Origin: Metridium senile
Lineage: Eukaryota > Cnidaria > Anthozoa > Actiniaria > Metridiidae
Assembly (NCBI GenBank): GCA_949775045.1
Contig: OX459096.1
Coordinates: 43,680,379 to 43,744,378, forward strand
DNA: 64,000 nucleotides
Reading direction: 5' to 3'
Made by a program: the position numbers and the translations under genes. Each line of letters starts with the position of its first letter. Within the stretch, counting starts at the first letter, position 1. Positions 49,901-62,010 of the stretch are shown here, one piece after another. The notes beneath the pieces are model-generated. The model was not told where the DNA came from. It was given only the letters and a program-made list of their open reading frames with translations, and did not search any database.

Positions 49901-52900
49901 TGATCTAAATCCCGCGTCATACTGTCGGCAAGCGTGCCAAAGAACTAGGATTGTTAGACTTGAAAAAGCCTTTTCACACAACACTGTGTAAGAAACTCGG
50001 GTATGTTTTAAACAAGTTGTTATTTTACCGCTAGGACGGTTTATTCATATAAATATATCTCTCAATAGTAATGCTATTTTGTTTGTATATTTGCTTAACT
50101 GTAGCGTATATACTCCAAGTACAAGGCTAATCAGGAAACGCAATATTATCACTTGTTCTTTTGGATGATAGCATGCTTTCGTCGCTTTCATCGATCAACT
50201 CTCATGCGATACCCGCTTTTGAGTTGAGTTCACTGGTTTATTGCCCTTTGAGTGAAGACGTCTTAGTTTTTTTAATCGATATTTAAGCCCAACACTGGAC
50301 AAATACTAGCTTTGCGCCTACATGCGATCCACCGCACGTATATACATTGATCAAAATGACAAGGACACTTGTGTATGACTTTCTCAGCTAGGCCTCTATT
50401 TCCGATCACCTCTCATTAGGTTAGTAATCTCGTGATATTTATATGTTATCATCAGACTTAGCCAGTTTGTCTCTTTCGGATTCAATCATACCCAAAACTG
50501 TGATACATTATAGCCTTGTTCGAGATCTGATTTGTAAGCACGTTTATTCAATCAAGCATCTCGCTTTTAATGAAGATTTAGTACATTCAATTATAAAGAA
50601 GCCATTTAGCAGGGAAAGAAAATCAGTTAAAATCTTGTACACTTTAAAGGAATCAGTAGTGAGTCTTGCGCAAAAAAACGACAATGAATTATTAAAGACT
50701 AGTCGATGGCGATTACCATTCTCTTCGTAAAGGGCGGTTAGATTAACCAACTCACTAGCTAAGTGATCGGGGATAAAACATTGCTACTATTTATCACCCA
50801 TTTTTGTTATTTTTCTAGTGGGTTGATAATAAATATCTTAGAATGTACCCTTTTAGATGGTTTAAAGTGCACTGAAAATTCATGATCCCATTTGCAGTGT
50901 GTATCTACTTGTCATTAAGAAACGGCAGGTTGATGTAAAAGTATTACTAAAAAACTTCCCGAGCGCAGTATTTAAAAACAAATTGCAACAGGATCTAAAG
51001 ACGGCATTAACAGAGAAATTCCCCCACCAATGAATCAATTTCCTCTATGTTGTGATAATGGATATGACATGAATAATGAAATCTTAAAGTCATTTACAAG
51101 AGTCCATCTCGTGAATGAGCAACTATAAGAGTCACAGTAACCTGAAACTGGTAGAGTGAACACGATTAGCACTGCAAAACTCGACAAGCATCGCATTAAA
51201 GCAAATAACTATATGCTAGAGTGTAAGGGCTATCAAGGGTTATGGCGCATTAGCAACTCGAAACAATAGCATGTTTTCTTTTACTCTTTTGTAGAAATTG
51301 CGGGTCAGTGATATCTTGAATGTCATTAGACCGAAAGCTTTTAACAGGACCATAAATATAAGATATGATATGATTTTATTGGCAGTTATCCCTTTTTCTT
51401 TTCAATTCCTAAAATCAATCAATTAATTTAAATGTCGAAAATCATAACAATCAATATCATAGATCTAGTTGTTCTTCGCAATGAAACTTACTAAAAATCA
51501 ATACACAAAAAGATCCCAATTTTTCAGAACTAAGGTAGGTAAGAGATTGAGTTCCTGTTAGGCCTGATTCAATGCAAGTGGTAGTTTATTCAGTGGTGGG
51601 TCTACGTGATGGACACAAAGCTAACACAAGGGGATGTTGATAATTACCGACACGATAACAGTTATTCGTGATGTAAAAAGTCTCACACACGAATCCTTTT
51701 CATTAAATCTAGCGATGCCAAAATAAAGTGCTTGTCTTTTGTCATAGTTTCTACTCAGCCCCTTTCATCGGTTATGAAAACACGTCTAAAATTGCACACG
51801 GAAATGATATGGACCCCCAAGGCAAGCCAATGCACTTGCACAGAACATGCACTTTTTGAAGTATATCTACTTCAATGGATTTGTTCATAGAAGTAATACT
51901 TAGCGCGTATTTGTTTGTCGGCCCTTTTTTCATCTCAAAACAAGCAAACACTACAGCCCTCTTGTAAAACAACGTTATATGGTTTTCTGTTGATTTCATC
52001 ATATTAACTAAGATTTCATTGAGATTTCTAAAAAGCAGGTCTTCTTGTTTTAATACAGGCTATTCAGTTATTGTCTTGCTTTGCTATATATGTTATCTTG
52101 CTATAGAAATGACTTTAGCTGGACCTCCCGAGTTATTAGACAGACCCTGAACGGTTTTAGATGAAATGATTTTGCATATTAGAGCTTTACTCTTTTGTGG
52201 TCATTTTTAGAACATATACATAAACCAGCTCGATAAGGTTAAAATCAAAAATTTGTCCAAAGAACCCTAAAATAAATAGAGCCGATGCAATCACGATTCA
52301 AGCTACGACAAGGTATGAATTCAAAATTGGACAAGAAGGCTCTTGACAAATAACTCAAGATGAAATGACTGACATGTCAACAAGGCGTTGGCATGTTTTC
52401 TTTAATTTAAGATTATGTTCCTGTATTACGAGTGCTAGGAATACTGCATGGGCTATAAACCATACGTTATCCTCATATCGACGGATACTCGACTACTTTC
52501 TCCTGCCTTATCTGTAATACTGATAAATGTAATTCAGCCAAGACAGATGTCTTGGCCTAACTCAAGTGCCTTTCACAAGTTTATTGCTTCATAGAAAACA
52601 CCTCATACCAAATACCCCGGCAAACTTCACCTTTACGTTCTTGCATTCATTTTGTTCTCAATTATCCTTAGTTTAAACAAAATATGTACTTGTATATCAA
52701 TAAAACTGTAAATCGCAATGCAAATGCGAAAAGTAAATATCAAAAAGATTAAAGTTTGAAGTCCAAATTTGGGCGAAAAAGCCTTGGAGCACTTGGCCTA
52801 TCTTAGCTGTCTTTTCACCGGCTAAGAACCTGATATGGCTACTTAGTTGAACATAAAATGAAAATTCATCTTCCATGTCTGTAGTTGTTTGTTATTGCCT

Positions 52901-55325
52901 TGGAGTGTCTATGTTCATGGATGGTATTCAAATAGCTATATAGGGGCTATTGACGATCAGGTTTTCAATGTGACTCTAGTAACTTTTTGGGGAGCTTAGT
53001 TCTTAATCAAACCTTTTAATTTCACAACTTTCTGAGAGAGGAACTGACTAAGTAAATTACTCCTTTAGAATTAAGAAACTCGAAACTCTTGTTTGAAGGG
53101 GGATTAACATCTCTTTTGGCAAGAAGATTTTGTTCACTTGCTCTCTTGAAATGGATCAACAATTTTGGATTCTCATTGAGATCTATTTACGACAAAGTGG
53201 GGCGTTTGGTCAAAGCTAGCTAGTTAACATCAAACGTAGAGGGAAAAAACAATCTACTAGAATTAGAGAATGATGGAACTGTCTAAAAAAACAGTGACTA
53301 AATTTCTGGTAATGTTTGTGAAGTGAATGCATCATTAGACTGCCGTCACTCCACATTGTAGAGAAATACCCGTAGCATCAACTTCAAAACCAACACACCA
53401 TTACTTCGTTATCCCCTCATTGAAGGAAAGACTTTAGTTTATGGCATTAACACTAAAGCCACTGAATCCTATTGAAATCCTAAAATTGATTTGAAAAGCA
53501 ATCATAATTGTCAGTTGTTGAACAAGTCTAGCTGTTTTGCCATCAATAAATGAGATCTACATGAAGATCAGATATACCCACCCTTCAACACTTAATAACA
53601 ACATAAATAGACTTTATTCACTGTAGTTCATAGTATTAAAACATTACTCTTTGAAATATATGGTATTTGCATGTATGAACAAAATTGCCGTAGCTATAAG
53701 TATTCAATAGTATATCAATAAGTATTTGGTTTTTATAGTCTAACTTGAAATTATTCGATTGATCTTTTATATATATATGTGGTATAGGTTGCTTATTTAA
53801 TCGATACTAGTTGAAGGTAGATTTTCGAGGTGTTAGAACAACAATTGCTAATAACTTTTAAAAAATATAAACGATTAACACTTTCCTAAGAAAGATTCTG
53901 GTACAAGTTGAACCACAAGTTAACCGTGTCTTATTATTTATGAGCATATACGTGTTGAATCAGAAAAAAGCATATAAGCAAAAATCGACCTTAATTCATG
54001 TTGTGGCTATTTTCTCAATCCAACCACAAGCAAGTTTGAGTTTTACGACAAAGAAACACAAAGCCCTAATTTAAGTCTTTGTGTCACTACACCCGCCATA
54101 GTGTACATAAAGACTTGCTTGGAAAAAAGGACTTTCATTGGGTCATTGTCGGACGATTGATTTGACAATCAATGGCAACAGAGTCATTCTTTTGTTCGCA
54201 GTAGTTAGTTTGTTGCTAGTCCGTTAATCTTAAAGCCAAACGAAACATGAATCTATTTCCCTAGAATCAATCCTATGAACTATATGTCCCTCCTCCACTC
54301 TTCTAACGAGCAAACACTCCAGTCATCAATTAGGCTTCAAAATTTACAATGCGTTCATATTCAAAGAGTGCGCTTCGGATAATCTTACGACTCTTACCTC
54401 GAAAACTGGACGACTTTCGATCTTTTAAAAAGCGTTTTTAAGGCTTCGGTGTTCTTTTGTGCAAACCTATCTCATCAAGTTCGAATAAAATCTGATCTGA
54501 AGTACAAAACCGGAGCAATGTGTTATTTGCTAAACTGGTCCCTTTGTTAGACACATCTTCGTTTTTGTGGTTATATCACTTATGTCAAAAGATCACTTTG
54601 ATCATTCACATGGTTCAAAACATGAGTTTACTCTTCAATACTTAGGCTTATATATATATAGATTTCTTTTTGAATGAGTTGAGCTGTCAAGATTTATATA
54701 TTTGTGAATGATCCTATGTACAAATAGACGTGAAAGGGAGGCAGGACAAGAGATGAGAGGCGGCCTTTTCGTATCAGACTCAGATCTCGTCCTAGAATTC
54801 AATCAACACTGCAAGAGATCAGCTCTCATCATCAATGAGAGCTATTCACTTGGACCGTCTCAAAAGATTGTCCATCGAATCAAAATGACCTGCCTCTCCA
54901 AAACGAATGAATTTTGAAAAATACGCCAATGGTATAAACACTAGACTGTCAAAGAAACAAGTATATATAGAAACTCGATGGAAACGTTTCGAGAAGTGCG
55001 TGAGTTCTTATCATTCGAAGCGGTGAACGAATAAGAGTGTTATTCACCGGCCCTGGTGGCTGTGTACTTGAAATTTCGTTTTAAAATTCAGTAAAATAAA
55101 TGTCAATGCTTAAATGTCAGTATTGTTTTGAATGTATAATTTGAAGGCTTATAATCGAAGAGATATCGTAGTTAGTTCTCCAGAAAAGCCATAATGTACG
55201 CTCAATACTTTGACGAGATGCACGTAATACAATCGATTGGATCTCAACAAGTCGAGAGTTCATCACATCAGTTTCCTCACGTAATTAAAGTTTTTTTTCA
55301 CTCTCTCGAGTAGCACATTTCCCTG
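46914..55325. other. Intergenic downstream of gene C; no gene recognised
   Basis: About 8.4 kb with few repeats visible by eye. Longest frames (49598-49984, 128 codons minus; 50443-50730, 95 codons plus) lack recognisable motifs. The part next to 55325 should hold the 3'UTR of gene C. Confidence 0.45.
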
Positions 55326-56429
55326 CTACCAAGTCCAATAGGGATGTGCCGCCATAAAATTTGCACTAACCGGTGGATAATGAAGAAAGTCAGCAGCGTG
55401 ATGGTAGCTAAAGTTAGTCAAGTCCGCTCCATGACATGGTTGACCGTCACGAACAAGAACGGGAACGGGAACAGTACGAGGAGTGAACAGCGGAGGAGGG
55501 TCGTGTAAAGAGCCTTTCTCGTAATTTTGCTTTTTAAACTTGTATCGATGATTTTGAAACCATATCTTTACTTGTGTTGGTGTTAGATTAATAATTCGAG
55601 CAAGTTGTTCCCTTTCAGGGGCCGACAAATACCTCTGCTGTCTAAATCGTCTTTCCAATTCATAGGTCTGTGCTTTCGTGAATAGTACTCTTCGTTTCCG
55701 TTTCTTTGGAGGATCACTTCCCTCGTCTCTCTTTTCATCATTAGATTCATTGTGTTGATCGCTTGACGCAGGGCTTATAGGTTCTTCGCTGTCTTGTGAA
55801 TCTGGAAGAAAAACATTACACATTATTGACAGAGGAAAAAACCCGCAAAAGGTCTCATTACCGACGTCGTGCATGCAAAATCACAAATTGTAAGTTCCGC
55901 TGAGAACAAAACAACACAAGTTACTACTTGATCTCATCTAGTTTCGCGCTTAACCGTGTCCATCCTATCTTTTCCGCATTTAACATGATTTCTCGCGGAG
56001 TAATTAAGTGACTAAAACTTTCAGCGTAACTTTAAAAAGGTACTTGCAGCATCTCAAGATTGTAAACTAGCCACCAGAGCTTTCTTTAGCAATGTGTCCC
56101 CCTAATACGATTGACTAAAAATCAAGTCCTCCAAAAATTGTCATTTAGCAAACAACCTTAAGTTTGAGTAGTACTACGTATCACCGACCATAATGTCCTA
56201 CACTTGAAGTATGGTTCATTTCGATCAAAGATACAAAATCAAGACTTGTCTTACTTGTGTATGAGGACTTCTGTGTGTGATTAGACGCCACGCCACAAGC
56301 CTCCGATGATCTGTTATCGTCGCCACATTTTTCAAAGTTTACCGATAGTTCTGGCGTCGACTCGGTTCTTGATGCGCGTGCTGCCGACTCACTCAGATTA
56401 AGGATGTCCTTCACAGAGAACGAAGTCAT
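55326..56429 (-). CDS. nkx2.2-like: NK2-class (Nkx2.2-like) homeobox gene C, two exons
   Basis: Predicted transcription factor of 216 aa and the most canonical member of the cluster. Exon 1 is 56255-56429 and exon 2 is 55326-55801, with a 453-bp intron, a GTAAGA donor and a TTTTTCTTCCAG acceptor. The phase-1 junction gives Asn. The TN motif is residues 3-12 ([10 protein letters not shown]). An acidic, Ser-rich linker precedes the homeodomain at about 92-151 ([34 protein letters not shown], Tyr54), which closely resembles vertebrate Nkx2.2. The NK2-SD is at about 167-183 ([17 protein letters not shown]). The C-terminus carries DFLHYP and ends in an aromatic PYWTW. Phe56 in the homeodomain, the EKG that follows it and DFLHYP are shared with gene D, which lies divergently about 5.6 kb away, suggesting these two are each other's nearest paralogues. 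Confidence 0.95.
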
Positions 56430-56459
56430 GGCTTGTTACTTTACCCTTGTGTACACGGT

Positions 56460-56468
56460 CTCAAATGG
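56460..56468 (-). promoter_or_regulatory. Proximal shared box upstream of gene C
   Basis: In the gene's sense this is CCATTTGAG followed by ACCGTGTACACA, starting 39 bp upstream of the ATG. It is nearly identical to gene A over 17-18 bases and to gene D over the 9-base core. Confidence 0.45.
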
Positions 56469-56521
56469 TTTCCATTATCAGGCTTACAACGGTCATGCTC
56501 AGAGAGCCACGACACGTTTGC

Positions 56522-56529
56522 TGACGTCA
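56522..56529. promoter_or_regulatory. CRE palindrome upstream of gene C
   Basis: A perfect TGACGTCA palindrome about 93-100 bp upstream of the ATG, a common bZIP/CREB site in proximal promoters. A further TGACGTCA at 6934-6941 has no gene next to it. Regulatory use is inferred. Confidence 0.35.
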
Positions 56530-56645
56530 GGGTGTGTCGAGCCACTCAAGTCGTGAACAAGATGTTTGACACAAAACAAAGGTTTGCCAAATTCTGCTAA
56601 GTCAACTGCTATTGATAGGATAAGGTGGTGATGGGATTGACAACA

Positions 56646-56670
56646 CTATTAATTAGAATGATAACCATTG
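56646..56670. promoter_or_regulatory. Distal 25-bp conserved element upstream of gene C
   Basis: On the plus strand the element contains TTAATTAGAATGATAACCA, the counterpart of 26027-26051, at 217 bp upstream of the ATG. Near-equal spacing in two paralogues 30 kb apart argues for a retained regulatory element, not chance. Confidence 0.5.
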
Positions 56671-59600
56671 AATGGTATGTCACATCTAAGCCTGTAAGCT
56701 TCTTAGTCGACAGCAGCGCTAGAAAAGACTTCAAATGACAGCTCTATGCGTTGGTTGTTCAAACTATAATATATTGGGCTTCGACTACTTCACATTCTTA
56801 AAGGGAATACTATCGGTGATTAGGGCCAGCTTTGCTTGACTCGCACAATATCAATACAACCTACTTATATATTTTCATTTAGTTTTATTTCTCCACTTTC
56901 ATCGTAAATAGACGGACGTTTAGAGCTCAGATTGGCGACAAGGCCTCTTTAAAGTTAATTTAAGATCAAATCTTGGTATAGCAAATTGACAGTACCAAAC
57001 GGTTTGTCTACATTCCTTATGGTCTTAGGATCACTTGCTAAGATGAGGTTTTAATCGGGATCAACTCAGATACTCGAGTAAACTGACAATTATAGACGAC
57101 AAAAAGATGTTTGGCCTTTCAGTTTATTTCTTAAACCCTCTCAAATATCTTAAGCCGAAGAGAAATCTCTGGGCCACAGCAGCGAGGTGGTCCATTTTCT
57201 AAAGGGTCTTTTTCACGCATGAGCACGGGCATGGGATGTCGGTGTTTTCTTAGCTTGTTCACAAAATATTTGTAAGCTCATGGAATTCATTCATTTCATA
57301 CGTTTGGTTGATTTTTGCACTTTGATATTAATGGGGTTGAAACGGTCTCGAGGATATGCCGTCATCTGATGACAAGCTAGATGGAGATGTGCACTCTCAG
57401 AGAATCTAGTTTGTTTACAATGTGATCTGGTCCATAGCTAGTCGATCTGCGTTGGATGAGTGACAGTAAGTGCCTTAAGAATGAGGCATGCTTGATAGCA
57501 AGGGTGTGTTAATAGTACTTCAAATCGTTAATCTACAGCTCAACAGCCCTTCGACTCCGACTAAGAATTCTACTCTTTACAAATAGGCGACCGCAAACTA
57601 ACACTATACAATTTATGTCTGGAAAGAGAAAAAAAAATGAGATGTAATTTGTGAATGCAGGAGACCAACAAATCTGTTGGATAATGGTTTAATAAATATT
57701 TCAACGCTTAGAAGAAAATGGTCAATGCGGGTTTACGAGAACATGTAACAATTACGTGGGAAAGCTGTTTGTCTAACAACCAGGCGATTAGCACAAAATG
57801 TTTGCCCGTGTCATCGAATGATTGACGGCTTGTCAATTAAACCATTAGTCGTAGATATATTCTAATTTTTAGTGGTAAAACCATAGGGTCAACATCTTGT
57901 CTTTTTCTACAATGAGTTAGCCAATAGCTGTCTGGGTTTAGCTATTCAATTCGTTCATGGATGAAGCCAAACTTTTCAATTAACAGTTCATTTTCAATTG
58001 ACTCTTATCCACTCGTTTTCAACTAGGATTGCCCCCAATAAAAACAACCTCATAAAAATAAATATTTTTGTGGGTATTTATTCGTTCAGTACTTGTTGGC
58101 GGATTCGTTGTCGAAGTTTTTCTTTTCGGTAACTTTAAACCACAATTGGGAGTACATACGTTCACCGTAACGACGACCTGTCCACTCAAAAATGCGCTCT
58201 ATTGTCGAACGTATCATATAACACATAAGAAAACATGAAGAGTAATGTGAAAAGATCTCAAGTGACGGCCAGTACTTCATCAAGTACCAACCATCGTCAT
58301 TATTAGAAATACGTTTATTCTAGCCTGCAATATAGCAATAAAAACAAAGTAAAACTTCGGCCAGAACAAAGCATTTGAGAACGCACTTAGGTAAAAAATG
58401 GCGGGAATGGCCGTCCTTTTTCGGACAAGAAGAAGGTGTTATTGAAAAGATGTTTTGGGGTTTGTATTTAGTTTCATCACCTTAAAACCACTCCACCCCA
58501 ACAGAAACCCAACAGCTGTTGTAGTTTTCTACTGGACTACATTAGATGAACCAAAATGAACTGTCATTCTCATTAAAGCTTGATGAGCTGTTCTCTTTCT
58601 TTTTTGCTCGATGCATTTGGGGAACCAAAACCGCTCTTGAGTTCGAGAGAATTTCCATCTTAATTAAACGAACCGATGGTTTTCAACATTTCGTACCAAA
58701 GGAATATTTATTGTTTATTTTAAATCAACGCAAAAACCTTCTAAGAAAAACTGCTACATTTTCAAAGAGTTGTTTATTTTAAGGATTTTGTTATAGAAAT
58801 TGTCACAGTAAGGTATTGATTTGCGATTAAAATAACAAAACAAAGGGATCGTTCACGGTTTATTTGCACTATTGTGGTATCTTTTATATTCTACTCGGCC
58901 GTAAGTCATCGTTTTTATTCAAACATCGATTTGATGTTTGCACGCGATTGACTAAAAAACATCTTGCGGAAGCTAAGCTGAAACAAAATGGCTCATGGTG
59001 AAAAGGTTGGTCGTTGTTTGTTGAGGGTCTAGATACACTCGTTTACCATTAAGCAAACCCTTGAATCTTGATTAAACCCATATAGTAGTTTGTGTTTGCG
59101 AAGAGTAAAAAAAGTTCACTTGAATAGGATGGCTACTTATGCTAATTTTAAGAACATTTGCCGACTATCTTTGAGAGGTTTTTCCTCATATCATATTACA
59201 TTACAACGGAATATGATTAAAACAAGAGAATTTATAATCGATGTTATCTTGTGATTTACTCGCGACTAATACTATTTAAATTAAGGAATGTTGATAGTTA
59301 GATGAGCGGTCGACTGGGCAGGTATGTCATATGAAGTTGCTACTAATATAGATGATTGTAAAATTACTCCAATGCAGGTACCAACTCAATAGATTTTCTA
59401 ATCGAATTTTACATGTCTGCGGAAAAGGTGAACTGAATGTCGTTTACATAACAAAAGCAGTTGGTTAAACTTTCCCAAAAGTGTCAGTTCGTTTTATCGA
59501 TCAACGAAGACAACATCTGAACCAAAATCATCATTGCATTTCGAAAAAAAACATTAATTTTCAATTGACGCGATTATTCAAATGAACATCGAGGTCTTTA

Positions 59601-61967
59601 AAAAAACACGACGGCTTTGAATAATGAAAAAGTGTAAGCGTTTTTGGCACGGGTGATACAATAAAGGTTTATTTTACCATAGAGATGCAAGTTATTTTTA
59701 TGACTATTTTCATTGTAAAATAAGCCATCATTTGTTCACCAAGTGATACACCTCTCCAAGTTTCAGTGGCTCGTATAAGACATTCTATCAACCAACTCGA
59801 CCTATTTTCGTTGACTTTAATTACCCACCGAACCTAACATCGTTGTATAAAATCAAACACCAATTGGACGCGAGTTAGATTTCTGAAAGTTGTCTATTGT
59901 TAATATCTAGAATAAACAACTCAATTTACGTCATAACAAAAGATGTAACCGAAAATGATTCGACTCTATTCTCATCAAAACGATATGTTTCAGTGAAAAC
60001 TAATCGCATATTGCTTATGTCGCCAGCGTGGTGATTATGTGGTTTGAATGATGATTTCTTAAGGGATTCTTTGTTAAAAAGGGCGTTAAAGAATAGCTTG
60101 GGGAGAAGTTTAGTTTAACAGCTCGCTTCTAATTGCTAATAACTCAATAATTGTGTTTGAAAAAGAGATTACAGCAGTAATCTTTTGAACACACATCGGA
60201 CAATAAAAGCATTTCGGTAAAGTTGACCCTATTCATAGTTGATTATGCAAGGTTATTCTCGTTCATGGTGGTTTACCAGTTGGGCCTGTCAGAGAGCCAT
60301 GTCATTAAACAAGCTCTATAGTAGCAATAGCCATTCTATTATCAACCATTTGTATTTATTTAAGAAAAACGCATTTGGAAACAACTTACGCGTCAATGTA
60401 TTGTACTCGTCCAAGAAAGATGGAAACTTTTGACAAGAGTAAATATGTGCTCAAGACGCGATAAACAAAAGCTTTTGTCATTGGAAAGATCTTGCGCAAA
60501 TGGTTTAGTTAAAGTGAGAACGGTGTTATACTCTTGGCAATTAGGCCATGTTACGTGTGGCAGTGTTTCCAATACTCTTCTAAATGACATTCGTTCAACA
60601 TGCATTAAGTTGATGTCCTTGTTTTTCTACTTGTTGATGGTAAGGTATATGAGTACATATACTGACGGCCATCAATGATCTATTATTAGAGTAATCTTAA
60701 TCATTGCACTAAATGTTTGAGGAGCTTTTTTACCCGCTCGTAGATCAATTTCTTAATGACCGATATTCAATGCCCTTGAAAATATTAATAAAGTGTTTGG
60801 CTGTTCAAATCAATCGTTCCTTTATTCGCCAGACTCTCCCCCACGATGAGACTTGAATGTATTTAAATAGGCAATGTCCCCTACGCGATTTGTATTTGAC
60901 ACTTTGAAGTTTTCTCTAGCGATTTACAACAAGGTAAACGAACAATTGATAGTGTTGACTGGTTGGTCATATTAGACGAATACTTGATTGCTTAATAAGA
61001 GCTGGTAATAATGAAAAACGACCACAATTAATTCAACGTTTTCTTACGACATTTATGGATTTCTAAACGATTAAGGACTAGGCTACGACTCATAATTAGT
61101 AAAGGATATTACTTAACTGGCGCTCTAAACATTAATTAATTTTATTAGATCTCATTGTGACATGAAACTCGTAACAGTGTGATCTCAAAACACTTGTCGT
61201 TTCATTGAAACAATTTGGATCTTGTTTTCAAAGGTCACTTCTCTTGGTTGGGGAGGTTGACACAACCAACGGAAGCACAATTCCATGGATTTCCATCTCT
61301 CGAACAAATAGTAGCAAGAGAATGTACTCATTAGCGTTTCGTTTGGTTAGCTCCAGACTGACATCATATCAGAAAGGGAGGCGTTCAAAACCATTAGTTG
61401 CAATCGATATATTGTTAGTAGATCAATAAGTGTGGAACCCATCAATGTACTGATATCAGCATTGTATTGATAATGGTAAAAACTAGATATATGATGATAG
61501 CAAAAGTGAGTTTGCAGGCGGAGGCGTGATGAAACTATTCGGGGCGTGTCTGTGATTGCTGTGTTTATAGATTGTGACAATGTAATAAGTAAAACAAAAG
61601 GTTAGCAACAACAGCACACTTCCTAATCCGTCAATCCAATTAAAACCAGTATCAACAAACGTTTCAACGTGCAAACGAACCATGTGTGAACAGAAAAAGA
61701 GAGAAACCTTTAGCAAGTCTTGAATAAAAGAGTTATGTCACAACGAGTTCTTTGATGTGACGTTTGTTGAGAATCTTTAACTGTCATTTCAAGATCTGTC
61801 AGCACTATTCGCCTATTATCACTTAACAAAACACATTGCTGACATAAAACAAAATTTGTTTTTGTGATTCTCAGGTTGTCTACTTTTGAAGTGCTAGCCC
61901 CACCTACTTTGAACAGCCAGTCTGCGCGCCCCGTGGACGTACAATCGTCCTATTAGCACAATGGCAG
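56671..61967. other. Shared upstream region between divergent genes C and D
   Basis: About 5.3 kb without gene-like frames or obvious mobile elements. A divergent intergenic region of a developmental gene pair is a natural place for shared enhancers. TATCACTTAA at 61817-61826, about 190 bp before gene D, resembles part of the distal element of gene B (TATCACTTTAA in gene sense). Confidence 0.45.
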
Positions 61968-61976
61968 CCATTTGAG
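61968..61976 (+). promoter_or_regulatory. Proximal shared box upstream of gene D
   Basis: CCATTTGAG followed by GTCCTGTATGCACA, starting 43 bp upstream of the chosen ATG. The core is identical to the gene C copy. Its position supports the chosen start rather than the upstream ATG at 61972, which would fall inside the box. Confidence 0.45.
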
Positions 61977-62010
61977 GTCCTGTATGCACACTGTAACATA
62001 TATACAAGCA

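Noticed and set aside
49598..49984. 128-codon minus-strand frame
   Set aside because: No motif, repeat or splice context that I could link to a protein family. Transcript evidence would change this.
61972..62010. Upstream ATG giving a 13-residue longer gene D
   Set aside because: The other three genes start one or two residues before the TN motif, and the upstream ATG falls inside the shared proximal box.
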